The notes beneath the pieces are model-generated. The model did no database searches, was not told the DNA's origin, and was given only the letters and a program-made list of their open reading frames with translations. Made by a program: the position numbers and the translations under genes. Positions 44,567 through 54,421 of a stretch of 64,000 bases of DNA are shown here, piece after piece. The DNA lies in assembly GCA_002348265.1 (NCBI GenBank), contig DEAT01000012.1, positions 5,681-69,680 of the forward strand, in the 5' to 3' direction. This DNA comes from Gemmatimonadales bacterium UBA2975. Its GTDB lineage: Bacteria > Gemmatimonadota > Gemmatimonadetes > Longimicrobiales > Gaopeijiaceae. Each line of letters starts with the position of its first letter. The stretch's first letter is position 1.

Positions 44567-46237
44567 TCAATCGAGCTTAGGCCTCCGTAAATGCCAGTCT
44601 GTTTTTGTCTGGAAAGCATGCGCGACATTGAGGATTTTGTCATCTGCGAAGAGATCTCCAAGCAACGTCGTTGTGAGCGGCATCGTTGTCGGGCTATCTG
44701 AATCGGGGTTCCGAACACCAAAGCCATACTGCACGATCGCAGCCGGATGACCGGTCTGATTTGTTAAACCAACGTGACCGCCTCCTGACACAAACATATC
44801 GAAGCCATCCATCACTTCCTGCATCTCCTTCATCAGGATTAAGCGCCTCCGCTGGCTCTGCACATAGTCAAGAGCAAGAACATCTCGCCCCCTCCGGAAA
44901 CGACCCCTTCTTCTCGCTTCTCGGGGCTCAAGGCCCTCTGGAATAGCGGCCGGCTCCTCACCGTCTGGTGATACATGGAAGTCGAATGCCGCTGACGAAT
45001 CAACTCCCAGTGAATTCGAGCTTCCTCTTGGGATTTCCGGCATCTCTGTAAGCCGAACGCCCATATCACGAAGTTGGTCGAGGAACTCTTCAGGCGCCTC
45101 TTCGTCGTACCCGACGGTGTACTCAGAAATGTCCGCGTTGGGATCGAAATGGAAGGGCGCCGTGATGGAAGCAGGGTCTTGCTCACTGGCCCCGCGGATT
45201 TCATTGAAAACTAGCGCGCAGTCTTCAATGGTCCGGCACATCGGACCAGCCTTATCCATGCTCCACGATAGTACCATGCCACCGTAGCGGCTCACCCTAC
45301 CGAATGTCGGCCGTAGTGCGCTCAAACCATTACGACGAGAAGGAGACACGATCGAGCCTTGCGTCTCTGTACCTATCGCAAACGCGACGGCAGCAGCAGC
45401 CGTAGCTGATCCCGGGCCTGCAGAGGATCCACTTGATCCCTCCTCACGATTCCACGGATTACGGGTCTGTCCTCTGTACCAACGGTCACCAGATGCAAAC
45501 TCACCTGTCGCAAGTTTCGCGAGGAGCACAGCTCCTGCTTCCCGGAGACGCACAACTATATCGGCGTCCTCCTCTATACGCTGATCTATGAACGAGTCTG
45601 ACCCCCACGTCGTCCGGGTTCCAGCAACGGTAAAGAGATCTTTCACACCATACGGAATCCCGTGTAATGGGCCTCTCCATCTTCCATTGCGCAGGTCCAT
45701 GTCTGCCTGCTGAGCTTCTTCCCGAGCCCGTTCTGGGAGAATCGATACTGCGAACATCAGTTCGGGATCGTACCGGTTCATTCTTTCGAGATAGATCTCA
45801 GTTAAATCGACAGACGAGATGTGACGATCACGAACTAGGGACGCGAGACGGGAGACGGGCAGCCAAGCGATCTCTTCTGGGTCACCTGGAACACTCCCTT
45901 CCCACGGCGCGATCTGTATGTCGTGTCGCATGAAAGGGTCTACTCCCGCTTCCTGCCATTTCTGATAGAGCGATCCTGTGCCACCTGGGTAAGCCTGATA
46001 CACCAGAGCAGGATGCTCACCATTGCCGAGCGGCACGGGTGGCGGACCTTCCTGAGACTGCTGCGCCAGAGCCTTAGCAAATTCTGGATCATCTCGAAGT
46101 CGTGGTTCGATGCCGAACAAAGCCTCCGGACGGACCGCCCCAGTAGCTAGAGCCGCCGCCGCAGCCTTCAAGAATTGACGCCGCTCTAATCCAGAAAGAT
46201 CATCTAGGATCCCCTGCTCGTCGCCTGTTGGCCCCAT
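44567..46237 (-). CDS. Tat-type secreted amidase (amidase-signature family)
   Basis: 556 residues. The N-terminus LERRQFLKAAAAALATGA is a twin-arginine export signal. The catalytic Lys is in YGVKDLFTVAG, the Ser-rich loop is EGSSGSSAGPGSATAA, and the nucleophile block is GTETQGSIVSPS. The Gly residues of the usual loop are partly replaced by Ser and Pro. It likely acts in the periplasm on an amide or peptide substrate that the sequence does not reveal. It is divergent from the PQQ enzyme gene, with 134 bases between the two starts. Confidence 0.88.
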   Translation of the reverse strand: MGPTGDEQGILDDLSGLERRQFLKAAAAALATGAVRPEALFGIEPRLRDDPEFAKALAQQSQEGPPPVPLGNGEHPALVYQAYPGGTGSLYQKWQEAGVDPFMRHDIQIAPWEGSVPGDPEEIAWLPVSRLASLVRDRHISSVDLTEIYLERMNRYDPELMFAVSILPERAREEAQQADMDLRNGRWRGPLHGIPYGVKDLFTVAGTRTTWGSDSFIDQRIEEDADIVVRLREAGAVLLAKLATGEFASGDRWYRGQTRNPWNREEGSSGSSAGPGSATAAAAVAFAIGTETQGSIVSPSRRNGLSALRPTFGRVSRYGGMVLSWSMDKAGPMCRTIEDCALVFNEIRGASEQDPASITAPFHFDPNADISEYTVGYDEEAPEEFLDQLRDMGVRLTEMPEIPRGSSNSLGVDSSAAFDFHVSPDGEEPAAIPEGLEPREARRRGRFRRGRDVLALDYVQSQRRRLILMKEMQEVMDGFDMFVSGGGHVGLTNQTGHPAAIVQYGFGVRNPDSDSPTTMPLTTTLLGDLFADDKILNVAHAFQTKTDWHLRRPKLD

Positions 46238-46371
46238 CTTCGTTTCTCCTTCGAGTTCAGGATAGGCATAAGCAACGTCGTCTTCGTCACCTACTAGAGC
46301 AACACAGTTTGCCGGACAACCCGTATCACACCCATCTTCGCGCGCTCGTGCGATCCCCTATTGGAGTCCAA

Positions 46372-48333
46372 ATGCCTCGAACGCTTTCATTTTCTAGCGT
46401 CTCAATCGCCCTAGTCCTTACTGCCGCGTGGCTTGGCGCTTGCACCGACCAGCGTGCGGTCAATAGTGGCGCGGACTGGCCACATTACGCCCGAGACCTA
46501 GCTGCAACAAAATATTCACCTCTCGACCAAATCTCAGCAGAAAATGTTGGTCAGCTCGAGGTGGCTTGGACGTGGGAGTCTGCCGATTACCGCCTCATGG
46601 GAGAACACGAGGGCGCTTCTGTGAACCCGAACTTCCAGGCAACGCCGATCAAGATTGGAAATAGGCTATATACATCAACGAGTCTGGGTCAGGCAGTGGC
46701 TCTTGACCCAAATACGGGAGAAGAGATCTGGCGATATGATCCGTACGAGTCAGGGCTCCGCAACGTTCCAGGGGGACGATCAAACCGCGGCGTGGCCTAC
46801 TGGAATGATGGAGACAATGAAAGGATCCTTCTCGGGTCGGGGGAATATCTGGTCTCGATCGACGCCACAACGGGACAACCTGATCCAAGCTTCGGCGCGA
46901 ACGGATCTGTAAATCTGGCGGAGGACCCCGACCCTCGTGTCCTGACCTACTCGTGGACGTCCGCCCCATTAGTAGTGCGCGACGTGGTCGTCGTCGGAAC
47001 AACCGCAATGGTCCCGAACCGAAACTGGACCACCGCACCTCCAGGTTACGTGCGTGCATATGACATCCGTACTGGCCAACTTCGCTGGCGATTCAATCCC
47101 ATCCCAGAACCGGGAGACCCCGCAATCGAGACCTGGGCCGATTCATCATGGGTCTACAGTGGCAACGGGAATGTCTGGACCTTGATGAGCGCAGATGAAG
47201 AGCTAGGGCATGTCTACCTACCGCTGAAAACCACCACCAACGACTGGTACGGCGGCGCCCGCCCCGGAGATAACCTCTATGGCGAATCGGTCGTCGCCGT
47301 AGATGTCGATACTGGAGCGCGTGTCTGGCACTATCAAATGGTCAAACATGGCCTGTGGGATTATGACCCACCTGCAGCTCCCAACGTGATGGACGTCATA
47401 ATAGACGGGGAGTCAAGAAAAGTGGTCGCCCAAGTAACCAAGCAGGCATTTGTATTCGCACTCGACCGCGAGACTGGTGAGCCGATATGGCCGATTGAAG
47501 ACCGTGCCGTCCCACCATCTCCTGTTCCTGGCGAGATCGCTGCAGCGACACAGCCTTTCCCGACCCACCCTGCACCCTTTGATCTACAGGGCATCACTAC
47601 AAACGACCTCATCAACTTCACCCCTGAACTTCGTGCTGAAGCCGAAGAGATCCTCGAGGGCTTCGTTTATGGTGAGATGTACACCCCCCCAACGGTCAGA
47701 GGCGTAAACGGGAAGCAAGGCACGATCCTTATGCCTGGATGGGTCGGGGGAGCTAACTGGGGCGGAGCTGCGGTCGATCCTGAAACCGGGCTTATGTACA
47801 TACCGTCGGTCACCTCCCCTAGTGTCACTGCACTCGTGCCGCCGCCGCTGCCAGATAGTTCCGATCACCTCTATATACGAGGGATGCCTCGGGAAGTACC
47901 TATGCCCGGTGGGCTCCCCCTGTTAAAGCCTCCGTATGGAAGAATTACAGCCATAGACATGAATACGGGTGAACACGTGTGGATGAGACCGAATGGACCC
48001 GGTCCACGAGACCATCCGGCGATCGCAGATATGGACTTGCCCTGGCTTGGTCAACGTGGACGTCCAGCTCCCCTCCTTACCCGGACTCTATTATTCATCG
48101 GTGAGGGAACGGAAGACGCACTGTCAATTCTCCCAATTGCTGGTGGAAAAGCTTTCCGTGCATGGGACAAGAAAACCGGAGAGGTCGTCTGGGAAATGGA
48201 CCTGCCAGCTGGCACATCCGGAGCTCCGATGACGTATTTGGCAGACGGCCGGCAATTCATCGTTGTGGCTGTGGGTGACCGAAACACCACGGGAAGACTG
48301 ATCGCCCTCGCGCTACCCACAGTGAACGACTAA
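46372..48333 (+). CDS. PQQ-dependent dehydrogenase, lipoprotein
   Basis: 653 residues from the ATG at 46372; the longer frame to 46228 crosses the divergent promoter. A lipoprotein signal (IALVLTAAWLGAC) is followed by an eight-bladed quinoprotein propeller with repeated W-type motifs such as ALDPNTGEEIWRYDP, AVDVDTGARVWHYQ, ALDRETGEPIWPIED and AWDKKTGEVVWEMD. No heme-c CxxCH motif is present. The layout matches membrane-associated quinoprotein glucose or alcohol dehydrogenases; the substrate is unknown. The enzyme should sit on a membrane facing the periplasm and pass electrons to the respiratory chain. Confidence 0.86.
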   Translation: MPRTLSFSSVSIALVLTAAWLGACTDQRAVNSGADWPHYARDLAATKYSPLDQISAENVGQLEVAWTWESADYRLMGEHEGASVNPNFQATPIKIGNRLYTSTSLGQAVALDPNTGEEIWRYDPYESGLRNVPGGRSNRGVAYWNDGDNERILLGSGEYLVSIDATTGQPDPSFGANGSVNLAEDPDPRVLTYSWTSAPLVVRDVVVVGTTAMVPNRNWTTAPPGYVRAYDIRTGQLRWRFNPIPEPGDPAIETWADSSWVYSGNGNVWTLMSADEELGHVYLPLKTTTNDWYGGARPGDNLYGESVVAVDVDTGARVWHYQMVKHGLWDYDPPAAPNVMDVIIDGESRKVVAQVTKQAFVFALDRETGEPIWPIEDRAVPPSPVPGEIAAATQPFPTHPAPFDLQGITTNDLINFTPELRAEAEEILEGFVYGEMYTPPTVRGVNGKQGTILMPGWVGGANWGGAAVDPETGLMYIPSVTSPSVTALVPPPLPDSSDHLYIRGMPREVPMPGGLPLLKPPYGRITAIDMNTGEHVWMRPNGPGPRDHPAIADMDLPWLGQRGRPAPLLTRTLLFIGEGTEDALSILPIAGGKAFRAWDKKTGEVVWEMDLPAGTSGAPMTYLADGRQFIVVAVGDRNTTGRLIALALPTVND

Positions 48334-48364
48334 CACGACGTCGGTCTAGTCTCTTAGACAGAAA

Positions 48365-50074
48365 TCATCCTGAGAAAAGTTCTGTGCAACGAGCCAAAGC
48401 TGTAGAACCGTCGACCCGCTCAAGCTCTTCACCAGTCCTACCCAGTTCCGTGCGCTCATGTACAGTACAATACTCCACAAATTCTCCGGTATCCTCGCTC
48501 AACCTCACGTAATACACAAAGATTCTATCAGAGGTGATTTTTTCAATATTGAACCAGTCCGAAAGCGTGAGCAGAGACTTAAGCTCCGCGACCGAGGAAA
48601 GGCCGACGGGCAACTCTAGTAGATCACCATAAATTTCATTGATCGTGCTTAAGTCACGATCCGCGTAGACCGTGAGGATGTCGTAGTCCATCCATTCATT
48701 AGAAGGATTATTTATGGCGACGTAAGTCCTCGTTCCTTCGCCAATCTGATCCCCGTTCCAATTCCAAGAGTGGTAGCTCATCGTCCTCTGATCTTCGCCA
48801 CTATAAATGCCGTCGGCTGCCCCGGCTGTGATACTCAACTCTCTTCCCACACTTACATCGGGTGCAACAGTGGAGTCCCCCGGAAGGGCGCCCCCAATCA
48901 TCACCCGAGTCCAAAGCTCACCGATCCCTCGTGCGCCGTCCCTCCAAATCCACGAGTGTCGTTCTTCTAATTCCGTATTCACATCCGTCACAGGGAAATC
49001 ACGTGCCATGAAACTTGTGACCTCCGTATACTGTTCCGCGTGCTCTTTCAAGTTGTCCATGGAAAGCTCAAGAGAGCGCCCATCGTCTCTGGCAACTAAC
49101 TGTCCGTCATCTAGGATGATGGCATCGTACGCCCACCAGTCTTTCACATCGAACGACTCGTCTTCGGGTCGAGATATCGTTTGATAACTCACGTCGAACT
49201 CGAGCGTCTCAAAATCCCCTGAGAGCACAACTGGGATCATTCGACGAGACACATACTGATTAACCCGCTCACCCACCTCGTCTTCAGCCATCAGCTGTAT
49301 GCTTCTAACCGTGGTAAGGATATCCACGACTCTCTCGGCAGTCGCGCGCGCCTCATCATCTTCCGCAGCAATGAAATCTTCGTAAAGGGCAGCCGGATCA
49401 TACCCATACTGCGCTAGGTCTGACGCGAGTTCGGTGATCCGACCTGAGACATCTTGTGCGACACCTTCCGCGACTTGACCACATCCGTCAGCAACGCTTA
49501 TCGGTTCTGGAATCTCTTCCGTCTCCTCGGCGATGTACGCTTCTAGAAGGGTGGAAAAGGGTGTGATGTTGGCCTTGTCACCTGGGTTATTTTCTGTCCA
49601 TGGGACATAGATCATTGTGTATGGTTCTTCGACTACACCCCTAGAACTATCGATCGCTCCAGCAGGCACCTCAGCAATGCGCGGCCGATTCCACAGGCAT
49701 CCCAGTGTGAATTCCTCCACCGCCGAAAAGTCGACATAGCTGACCGAATCTGGGACTGTCCCAGTCGAGTCAGGATGAGGCATGGGAAACTCATAGACTG
49801 AAGAGTCCGCATTAAAAATTGCGCTCGGCTCTCCCTCGTCTTGCTGTAGATTGAAGTTGAAATCAACAAAGACGTTTGCTCCCGTCACATAGCCATCGAC
49901 CACCGCAGTCCGTCCCACGTTTTGAATAGCCCATCCGGCAGGAGTGGGAGCAGAATTAGGGGTAGGAGTAGTTGGCGAAGAATCAACCGTGGGCAACTCC
50001 TGTGCGCATGCAGTCACTCCTAAAGTGACTGATGCAATCCAAATCGCTCTTGATAAGTACGATCTGTTCCGCAA
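48365..50074 (-). CDS. Large lipoprotein of unknown function
   Basis: 569 residues: lipobox LGVTACAQE, a Pro/Thr-rich linker (TPTPNSAPTPAG), then a segment (VVDGYVTGANVFVDFNFN) resembling a carboxypeptidase-regulatory-like or calcium-binding repeat with a D-x-N-x-N-type loop. The rest is mixed alpha/beta with no motif I can name. It lies 32 bases downstream of kbl on the same strand, so it may be the last gene of the thiC-tdh-kbl unit, and it converges on the PQQ gene with 31 bases between stops. Confidence 0.6.
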   Translation of the reverse strand: MRNRSYLSRAIWIASVTLGVTACAQELPTVDSSPTTPTPNSAPTPAGWAIQNVGRTAVVDGYVTGANVFVDFNFNLQQDEGEPSAIFNADSSVYEFPMPHPDSTGTVPDSVSYVDFSAVEEFTLGCLWNRPRIAEVPAGAIDSSRGVVEEPYTMIYVPWTENNPGDKANITPFSTLLEAYIAEETEEIPEPISVADGCGQVAEGVAQDVSGRITELASDLAQYGYDPAALYEDFIAAEDDEARATAERVVDILTTVRSIQLMAEDEVGERVNQYVSRRMIPVVLSGDFETLEFDVSYQTISRPEDESFDVKDWWAYDAIILDDGQLVARDDGRSLELSMDNLKEHAEQYTEVTSFMARDFPVTDVNTELEERHSWIWRDGARGIGELWTRVMIGGALPGDSTVAPDVSVGRELSITAGAADGIYSGEDQRTMSYHSWNWNGDQIGEGTRTYVAINNPSNEWMDYDILTVYADRDLSTINEIYGDLLELPVGLSSVAELKSLLTLSDWFNIEKITSDRIFVYYVRLSEDTGEFVEYCTVHERTELGRTGEELERVDGSTALARCTELFSG

Positions 50075-50106
50075 AACAAAAATCCCCTTCTCTAATGAGA
50101 ACCTGC

Positions 50107-51345
50107 TTAGTGCGCCCTACCTATGCCCGATTCTGCCAGAATATTGAGGACGCGATCAATATCGGCCTCCGTATGATCTGCGTTGATCTGCGTTCGGATC
50201 TCTTCGTCGCCTCGGGGCACAACTGGGTACGCCAATCCAGTAACTAGGACTCCGTGCTCATAAAGATGGTTGACGAGATGATGCGTTTTGGCCGTATCAC
50301 GAATCATGAGCGGGACGACCGGATGCTCGCCCGGAATCGTCTCTATCCCAATTCGTCCCAATCCATCCTCAAATCGCTTTGTGAGCGCCCTTAGATTTTC
50401 AAGCAAAGATTCACCTTCAGGACTATCGACGATCCGAAGTGCGGCGAGAGCAGCTGAAGCCTCACCAACCGTTATCGGATTCGAATAGATATACATCTGA
50501 GAGGACTCACGAAGGAAGCGCACAGTCTCCTCATTTGCGACGACATAGCCGCCATTGACTCCAAAAGCCTTACCTAAGGTGCCGACCAGGATGTCTACCG
50601 GTGGGCAGTTCGTGTACTCCTCGGTGCCCCGTCCAGTTTGTCCGAACCCACCGACGCCATGGGAATCATCTGCCAGGCACACAACGTTCTCTTCAAAAGC
50701 CCCATCGTGCTTCTGACACAACGCCATGACCTCATCGAGCGGAGCATGATCTCCGCGCATTGAAAAGATCCCGTCCGTCACTACCAGCGCCCTCTTCGCC
50801 TTTCCTTTCCATTGCTCCAGAGCCGCATCGAGCTCAGCCATGTCGTTGTGAGCATAGATCGTCTTACCTGCAGGACGCGAAAGCTTCATCGCGTTGATGA
50901 TGCAGTTGTGGTTGAGTTCGTCAGATATGAGGACGGTCTCAGAGGTCACGAGCGGTGTGATCGTGGACACGATTGAGGCATAGGCTGACGAGAAGATCAT
51001 ACCGGCCTCACGCCCATGAAATTCCGCGAGCGCGTGCTCGAGTTCTACGTGTGCCGCGTAGCTCCCAGAAATAAATCTTACGGCCCCGGGGCCGGCACCA
51101 AACTTCGCAGTTGCCTTTTCCTCGGCTGCCATCACAGCAGGATGAAGCCCGAGTCCCATATAAGAATTGGAATTCATCCTTAAGAATTCCTTGTCCCCTT
51201 CCCCCTCTAACAGGAATCGGGGGCCCCTCTCCCCTTCAGCCTGCAAAACACCGACTACTACTGCCTCTGCGCCTTTTGCAGTCCCCGCAGATTCGAGTTC
51301 GGTTACGTGTCGGCTCAAGGCCTCTGTCAATCGATCAGAAGGCAT
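50107..51345 (-). CDS. kbl: 2-amino-3-ketobutyrate CoA ligase (glycine C-acetyltransferase)
   Basis: 412-residue PLP alpha-oxoamine synthase. FLRMNSNSYMGLGLHPAV opens the fold, GPGAVRFISGSYAAHVELE and ADDSHGVGGFGQTGRG follow, and the PLP lysine is in VGTLGKAFGVNGGYV. It cleaves 2-amino-3-ketobutyrate with CoA to glycine and acetyl-CoA. The preceding tdh makes its substrate from threonine; stop and start are 12 bases apart. Confidence 0.92.
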   Translation of the reverse strand: MPSDRLTEALSRHVTELESAGTAKGAEAVVVGVLQAEGERGPRFLLEGEGDKEFLRMNSNSYMGLGLHPAVMAAEEKATAKFGAGPGAVRFISGSYAAHVELEHALAEFHGREAGMIFSSAYASIVSTITPLVTSETVLISDELNHNCIINAMKLSRPAGKTIYAHNDMAELDAALEQWKGKAKRALVVTDGIFSMRGDHAPLDEVMALCQKHDGAFEENVVCLADDSHGVGGFGQTGRGTEEYTNCPPVDILVGTLGKAFGVNGGYVVANEETVRFLRESSQMYIYSNPITVGEASAALAALRIVDSPEGESLLENLRALTKRFEDGLGRIGIETIPGEHPVVPLMIRDTAKTHHLVNHLYEHGVLVTGLAYPVVPRGDEEIRTQINADHTEADIDRVLNILAESGIGRAH

Positions 51346-51357
51346 GCAGAACTCCGC

Positions 51358-52302
51358 TCAGTCTTTGTTGGTCAAGTGCTCAAGCATGTCGGCGGCCATC
51401 GTGGCACCGTCAAAATTGGGGCTCCAACCCCATTCTTCTCTCGCAGCCGAGTCATCGATCCTGTCTGGCCAAGAGTCAGCAATCGCCTGTCGCACAGGAT
51501 CCACATCGTAATCTATCCTGAAATCAGGAATATGCTTTCTTATCTCGTCTGCGAGCCCCTCTGGGGTTAACTGCATCGCCGTAACGTTGAACGCATTTCG
51601 ATGAACGAGCTTGTCGGGATTCGCCTCCATGACACCAACGAGCGCATCGATTGCGTCTGGCATATACATCATATCCAGCTGTGAGTCGGACCTCAAGAAA
51701 CACGTATAACGACCTTCCGAAACAGCCTTGTAGAAGATGTCGACAGCCCAGTCTGTTGTACCGCCGCCCGGCGGGGCACCGTAGGAAATAAGACCTGGGA
51801 AACGAACACCGCGCGTATCGACCCCGTAACGCGCATGGTAGTAATCACAGAGCAACTCTCCCGCGACCTTTGTAATCCCGTACATCGTGGCTGGCCGCAT
51901 GATCGTATCCTGCGGCGTGGGGTTTTTCGGTGTGTCTGGACCAAACGCACCGATAGAACTCGGAGTGAACACGGCACACCTCTGCTCCCGAGCAACCTCC
52001 AAGACTGCTTCGAGACTACCCATGTTTACTTCCCATGCCAGACTGGGATCCTGCTCCCCAGTTGCAGAGAGAAGCGCTGCCAAGTGGTACACTGTGTCTA
52101 CGCGGTGACGTATCACACACTGAGCAAGCGCATTGGCATCTGTCGCATCTAAAATCTCGAACGGGCCAGCCTTAGAGAACTCTACGCCAAGATCGCGAAC
52201 GTCGGTCGCAACGACACTCGCGTCTCCGTACAGTTCACGAAGCCTCGGAACCAGCCAAGAGCCAATCTGTCCACCGGCTCCGGTAATCAGAATGCGCTTC
52301 AC
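51358..52302 (-). CDS. tdh: L-threonine 3-dehydrogenase, SDR type
   Basis: 314-residue extended SDR. ILITGAGGQIGSWLVPRL binds NAD, TPSSIGAFGPDTP and MYGITKVAGELLCDYY hold the Ser and Tyr-x-x-x-Lys active site, and GVRFPGLISYGAPPGGGTTD with TCFLRSDSQLDMMYMPD are typical of SDR-type threonine dehydrogenases, not sugar epimerases. It oxidises threonine to 2-amino-3-ketobutyrate, which the adjacent kbl product cleaves. It starts 12 bases after thiC. Confidence 0.88.
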   Translation of the reverse strand: MKRILITGAGGQIGSWLVPRLRELYGDASVVATDVRDLGVEFSKAGPFEILDATDANALAQCVIRHRVDTVYHLAALLSATGEQDPSLAWEVNMGSLEAVLEVAREQRCAVFTPSSIGAFGPDTPKNPTPQDTIMRPATMYGITKVAGELLCDYYHARYGVDTRGVRFPGLISYGAPPGGGTTDWAVDIFYKAVSEGRYTCFLRSDSQLDMMYMPDAIDALVGVMEANPDKLVHRNAFNVTAMQLTPEGLADEIRKHIPDFRIDYDVDPVRQAIADSWPDRIDDSAAREEWGWSPNFDGATMAADMLEHLTNKD

Positions 52303-52314
52303 GTTTTTCCAGCC

Positions 52315-54078
52315 TCAGTCAGCCGTCTCCACATAAAGCTCAGCCCCCTTTTCCCTAAATTCCCCTGCCATTTGTTCTAATCCGGACTCTATCGCTTCAT
52401 ACTCTCCGACCCCTTGTTCACGAGCGAACTGGCGAATGTCCTCTGTGATCTTCATCGAGCAGAACTTGGGACCACACATTGAGCAAAAATGGGCGACCTT
52501 CGCGCCCTCAGCCGGTAGCGTCTCATCGTGATACTCCTCGGCGGTAACTGGGTCCAGTGCCAAATTGAATTGATCTCTCCATCGGAATTCAAAACGCGCT
52601 TTTGAGATAGCGTCATCCCATGCCTGTGCTCCCGGATGGCCCTTAGCCAAGTCAGCCGCGTGCGCGGCAATCTTGTACGTGATTACTCCGCGTTTAACGT
52701 CATCTCGGTTCGGGAGACCTAAGTGCTCTTTCGGTGTCACATAGCACAACATCGCGGTCCCGTACCACCCGATCTGTGCGGCCCCTATGGCCGAAGTGAT
52801 ATGATCGTATGCCGGTGCGATATCAGTTGTTAGCGGTCCTAGGGTGTAGAACGGAGCCTCGTCACACCATTCGAGCTGCTTCTCCATGTTCTCCTTAATC
52901 AAGTTCATGGGTACGTGGCCCGGTCCTTCATTCATCACTTGAACACCATGCTCCCACGCCATCTTCGTCAATTCACCTTGAACCTTCAGTTCTGCGAACT
53001 GAGCCTCGTCATTAGCATCGTAAATTGAGCCCGGACGTAGACCATCACCTAGCGAGAAAGACACATCGTAGGCAGCCATGATCTCACACAACTCAGGGAA
53101 GTGTGTGTACGTGAAATTCTCCTTGTGATGAGCCATGCACCACTTAGCCAGAATCGATCCGCCACGAGATACGATGCCGGTCATCCGATTAGCGGTCATA
53201 GGAATGAAGCGAAGCAGGACGCCAGCATGCACCGTGAAATAATCGACACCCTGCTCGCACTGCTCGATGATTGTGTCTCGGTATATTTCCCACGTTAGTT
53301 CTTCGGGAACTCCATCGACCTTTTCTAGCGCTTGGTATATCGGAACTGTTCCGATTGGGACTGGCGAATTCCGTATGATCCATTCGCGCGTCTCGTGAAT
53401 GTTTTCGCCGGTCGACAGGTCCATGACCGTGTCAGCACCCCAGAGTGTCGCCCAGCGGAGCTTCTCGACCTCTTCGTCAATAGACGACGAGACAGCTGAG
53501 TTACCGATATTAGCGTTGATCTTGACCTTGAAATTACGGCCAATAATCATGGGCTCGATCTCAGGGTGATTGATATTCGCCGGAATGATCGCTCGTCCAC
53601 GGGCAACCTCGTCTCGCACAAAATCCGGGGACATACCCTCACGAATTGCAACGAACTCCATCTCCGGGGTAATCTCGCCGCGGCGAGCGTACGTCATCTG
53701 AGTGACCGAACCGCTGCCTCGCAGTGTTCGCCGACTCAAACCCGAAGGCATTTCGACTAAGCCGGAAGGTGTCCTTGTTCTCTCAACCTCGACCACATCC
53801 TTCCTTTGATAGATCCATGGATCACGAAGCGCATCAATACCCTGACGCACATCGGTTCCAATCGGACCGCTGGTATCATACACGCGGAGGGGTGGCTCAC
53901 CACCGGTCAACTGGATCTCTCGCATGGGGACCTTAATCCCACGCGAACCATCAACGCGGACCTTCCTCGAATTTGGAAAAGCACCAGGGTAATCCGTCCC
54001 TACATCTTCTGTCTTAGGCGCGACACGTGGCCGCCCGTTCGACTTCATCGATGTACCATTGCCATTCGTCATGCTCAT
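52315..54078 (-). CDS. thiC: Phosphomethylpyrimidine synthase ThiC
   Basis: 587 residues. This radical SAM enzyme rearranges aminoimidazole ribotide into the thiamine pyrimidine HMP-P. The cluster motif near the C-terminus is CSMCGPKFC (C-x2-C-x4-C). GSVTQMTYARRGEITPEMEF, NIGNSAVSSSIDEEVEK and NEGPGHVPMNLI are conserved. The N-terminal domain is present in full. A TPP riboswitch lies 72 bases upstream; tdh and kbl follow with 12-base gaps. Confidence 0.97.
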   Translation of the reverse strand: MSMTNGNGTSMKSNGRPRVAPKTEDVGTDYPGAFPNSRKVRVDGSRGIKVPMREIQLTGGEPPLRVYDTSGPIGTDVRQGIDALRDPWIYQRKDVVEVERTRTPSGLVEMPSGLSRRTLRGSGSVTQMTYARRGEITPEMEFVAIREGMSPDFVRDEVARGRAIIPANINHPEIEPMIIGRNFKVKINANIGNSAVSSSIDEEVEKLRWATLWGADTVMDLSTGENIHETREWIIRNSPVPIGTVPIYQALEKVDGVPEELTWEIYRDTIIEQCEQGVDYFTVHAGVLLRFIPMTANRMTGIVSRGGSILAKWCMAHHKENFTYTHFPELCEIMAAYDVSFSLGDGLRPGSIYDANDEAQFAELKVQGELTKMAWEHGVQVMNEGPGHVPMNLIKENMEKQLEWCDEAPFYTLGPLTTDIAPAYDHITSAIGAAQIGWYGTAMLCYVTPKEHLGLPNRDDVKRGVITYKIAAHAADLAKGHPGAQAWDDAISKARFEFRWRDQFNLALDPVTAEEYHDETLPAEGAKVAHFCSMCGPKFCSMKITEDIRQFAREQGVGEYEAIESGLEQMAGEFREKGAELYVETAD

Positions 54079-54149
54079 CAGCGCGCTCGCAGTTCAACAG
54101 GGAGTGTGAGCCGAGACCAACCGCCAGAGCATCCTAAGCCTCGTCTTAA

Positions 54150-54258
54150 CCGCACTCCCTACGCCGGTCTTAGCCGGATCAGGTTCCAAGGGTCACTCTC
54201 AACCGCACTCACATCCTCACGAAGAAGATGCGTACGGTGCCCCTGGCGGAGCGATGAA
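54150..54258 (-). ncRNA. TPP riboswitch (THI element)
   Basis: Read on the minus strand, all conserved parts occur in order: AGGGGCACC, a variable stem, TTGAGAGTGACCC (the CTGAGA-type pyrimidine-sensing loop, here TTGAGA), GAACCTGATCCGG, then CCGGCGTAGGGAG. The 5' CGCTCC and 3' GGAGTGCG can form P1. It lies directly upstream of thiC and is expected to lower expression when thiamine pyrophosphate is plentiful. Confidence 0.93.
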
Positions 54259-54421
54259 GCTAAGACGTTCAGCGATCCTCGCCAAACGCGTGCCACGCTA
54301 AAACGTGATCGTGCATCCGACTGTCTAGCATCACAGTCAAGATGGTGGACCTTTAGCAGGGCACCGAGGTTAAGGATTAAAGTCGCTCTCCTTACGTTTC
54401 GCATGATCTGGCGGGTACTGG

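Noticed and set aside
46228..46371. Longer start for the PQQ dehydrogenase
   Set aside because: It would overlap the divergent amidase start and place 48 polar residues before a clear lipoprotein signal.
48334..48364. Possible terminator between convergent genes
   Set aside because: Only a five-base GTCTA/TAGAC stem is present with no T run on either strand, too weak to report as a feature.
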